NCBI GenBank assembly: GCA_013334925.1
Contig: JAAXWP010000031.1
Location: forward strand, 1 to 33,939
From: Chlorobiaceae bacterium
GTDB taxonomy: Bacteria; Bacteroidota; Chlorobiia; Chlorobiales; Chlorobiaceae
DNA: 33,939 nucleotides
Direction of reading: 5' to 3'
The notes under the pieces were generated by a model. That model was not told the DNA's origin. It saw only the letters and a list, made by a program, of their open reading frames with translations, and did no database searches. This document shows, piece after piece, positions 33,781 to 33,939 of the stretch. Numbering within the stretch: position 1 is the stretch's first letter; each line of letters opens with the position of its first letter. The position numbers and the translations under genes were made by a program.

Positions 33781-33939
33781 GACGCCTCCCGGTGTTAGGG
33801 GGATGATGGTTTCGGAACTCTTTGTGATCGCCACCTATTCTAAACCCATAACGAGTGCTGAAAATTCTAAAAAGTCTCCTTGTGGATTTGCATTCATATG
33901 AGCGTATGCTTATAATAGAATATATGGAGTTTTCATGTA
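33781..33939. other. AT-rich upstream region of the ArsA-type gene
   Basis: This 159-nt end of the window contains the GGGAGG ribosome-binding site of the ArsA-type gene and an AT-rich stretch towards the right edge (ATAATAGAATATATGG), which may contain a promoter for either strand. No gene is visible. Confidence 0.4.

Overview
The window is most likely chromosomal DNA of a green sulfur bacterium (Chlorobiaceae, Chlorobium/Chlorobaculum/Prosthecochloris type). This is inferred from gene content: a cytoplasmic SoeABC/PSRLC3-like sulfite-oxidising molybdoenzyme with TauE/SafE and DsrE2 partners, an ArsA ATPase with an HSP20-like tail, and an indolepyruvate oxidoreductase/arylacetate-CoA ligase set. 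Base composition is moderately GC-rich and genes are densely packed. I see no rRNA, tRNA, CRISPR array, insertion sequence or phage gene.

Region 1 (1-6301, + strand) is a sulfur-oxidation module. It holds a 5'-truncated fused Fe-S/NrfD membrane subunit, the Mo-bisMGD catalytic subunit without a Tat signal, a TauE/SafE anion permease, a DUF1634 membrane protein and a DsrE2-like protein.

Region 2 (6333-14853, + strand) is the most unusual part. It holds a CooC-type nickel-insertion ATPase, an NrtA/CmpA-like substrate-binding lipoprotein with a twin-arginine motif, one permease, two ABC ATPases (one catalytically degenerate), a diheme cytochrome c lipoprotein, a CooS-family carbon monoxide dehydrogenase homologue and a SAM methyltransferase. 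The CooS keeps the B/D-cluster cysteines and five of six C-cluster ligands, but the residue matching Cys333 of Carboxydothermus CODH-II is Asp376. It also lacks two of the four histidines of the proton tunnel. This resembles the 'deviant' CooS-V type, so the set may form a transporter-coupled redox system that does not oxidise CO. A 28-bp perfect palindrome, whose core recurs 158 bp upstream, lies in front of the transporter genes.

Region 3 (14854-18180) holds a gene-poor stretch, a SatP/YaaH acetate transporter (- strand), an MFS exporter, an exported MsrB and a strong bidirectional terminator. Region 4 (18208-25022) is a TolC-UspA-EmrA-EmrB efflux operon on the - strand. It is divergent from a GAF-GAF-AAA+-Fis sigma-54 activator; the intergenic region carries a near-consensus -24/-12 promoter for the operon and an upstream palindromic cluster that fits an activator site.

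Region 5 (25164-33939) holds a DUF4412 lipoprotein, then a - strand set of iorA, iorB, paaK-like ligase, tandem-ACT protein and a class I/II aminotransferase. This set fits interconversion of arylacetates, aryl-CoA, arylpyruvates and aromatic amino acids. GC-rich palindromic repeats separate the aminotransferase from the rest. The window ends with a YiiX-like papain-fold hydrolase convergent with the ArsA-type ATPase.
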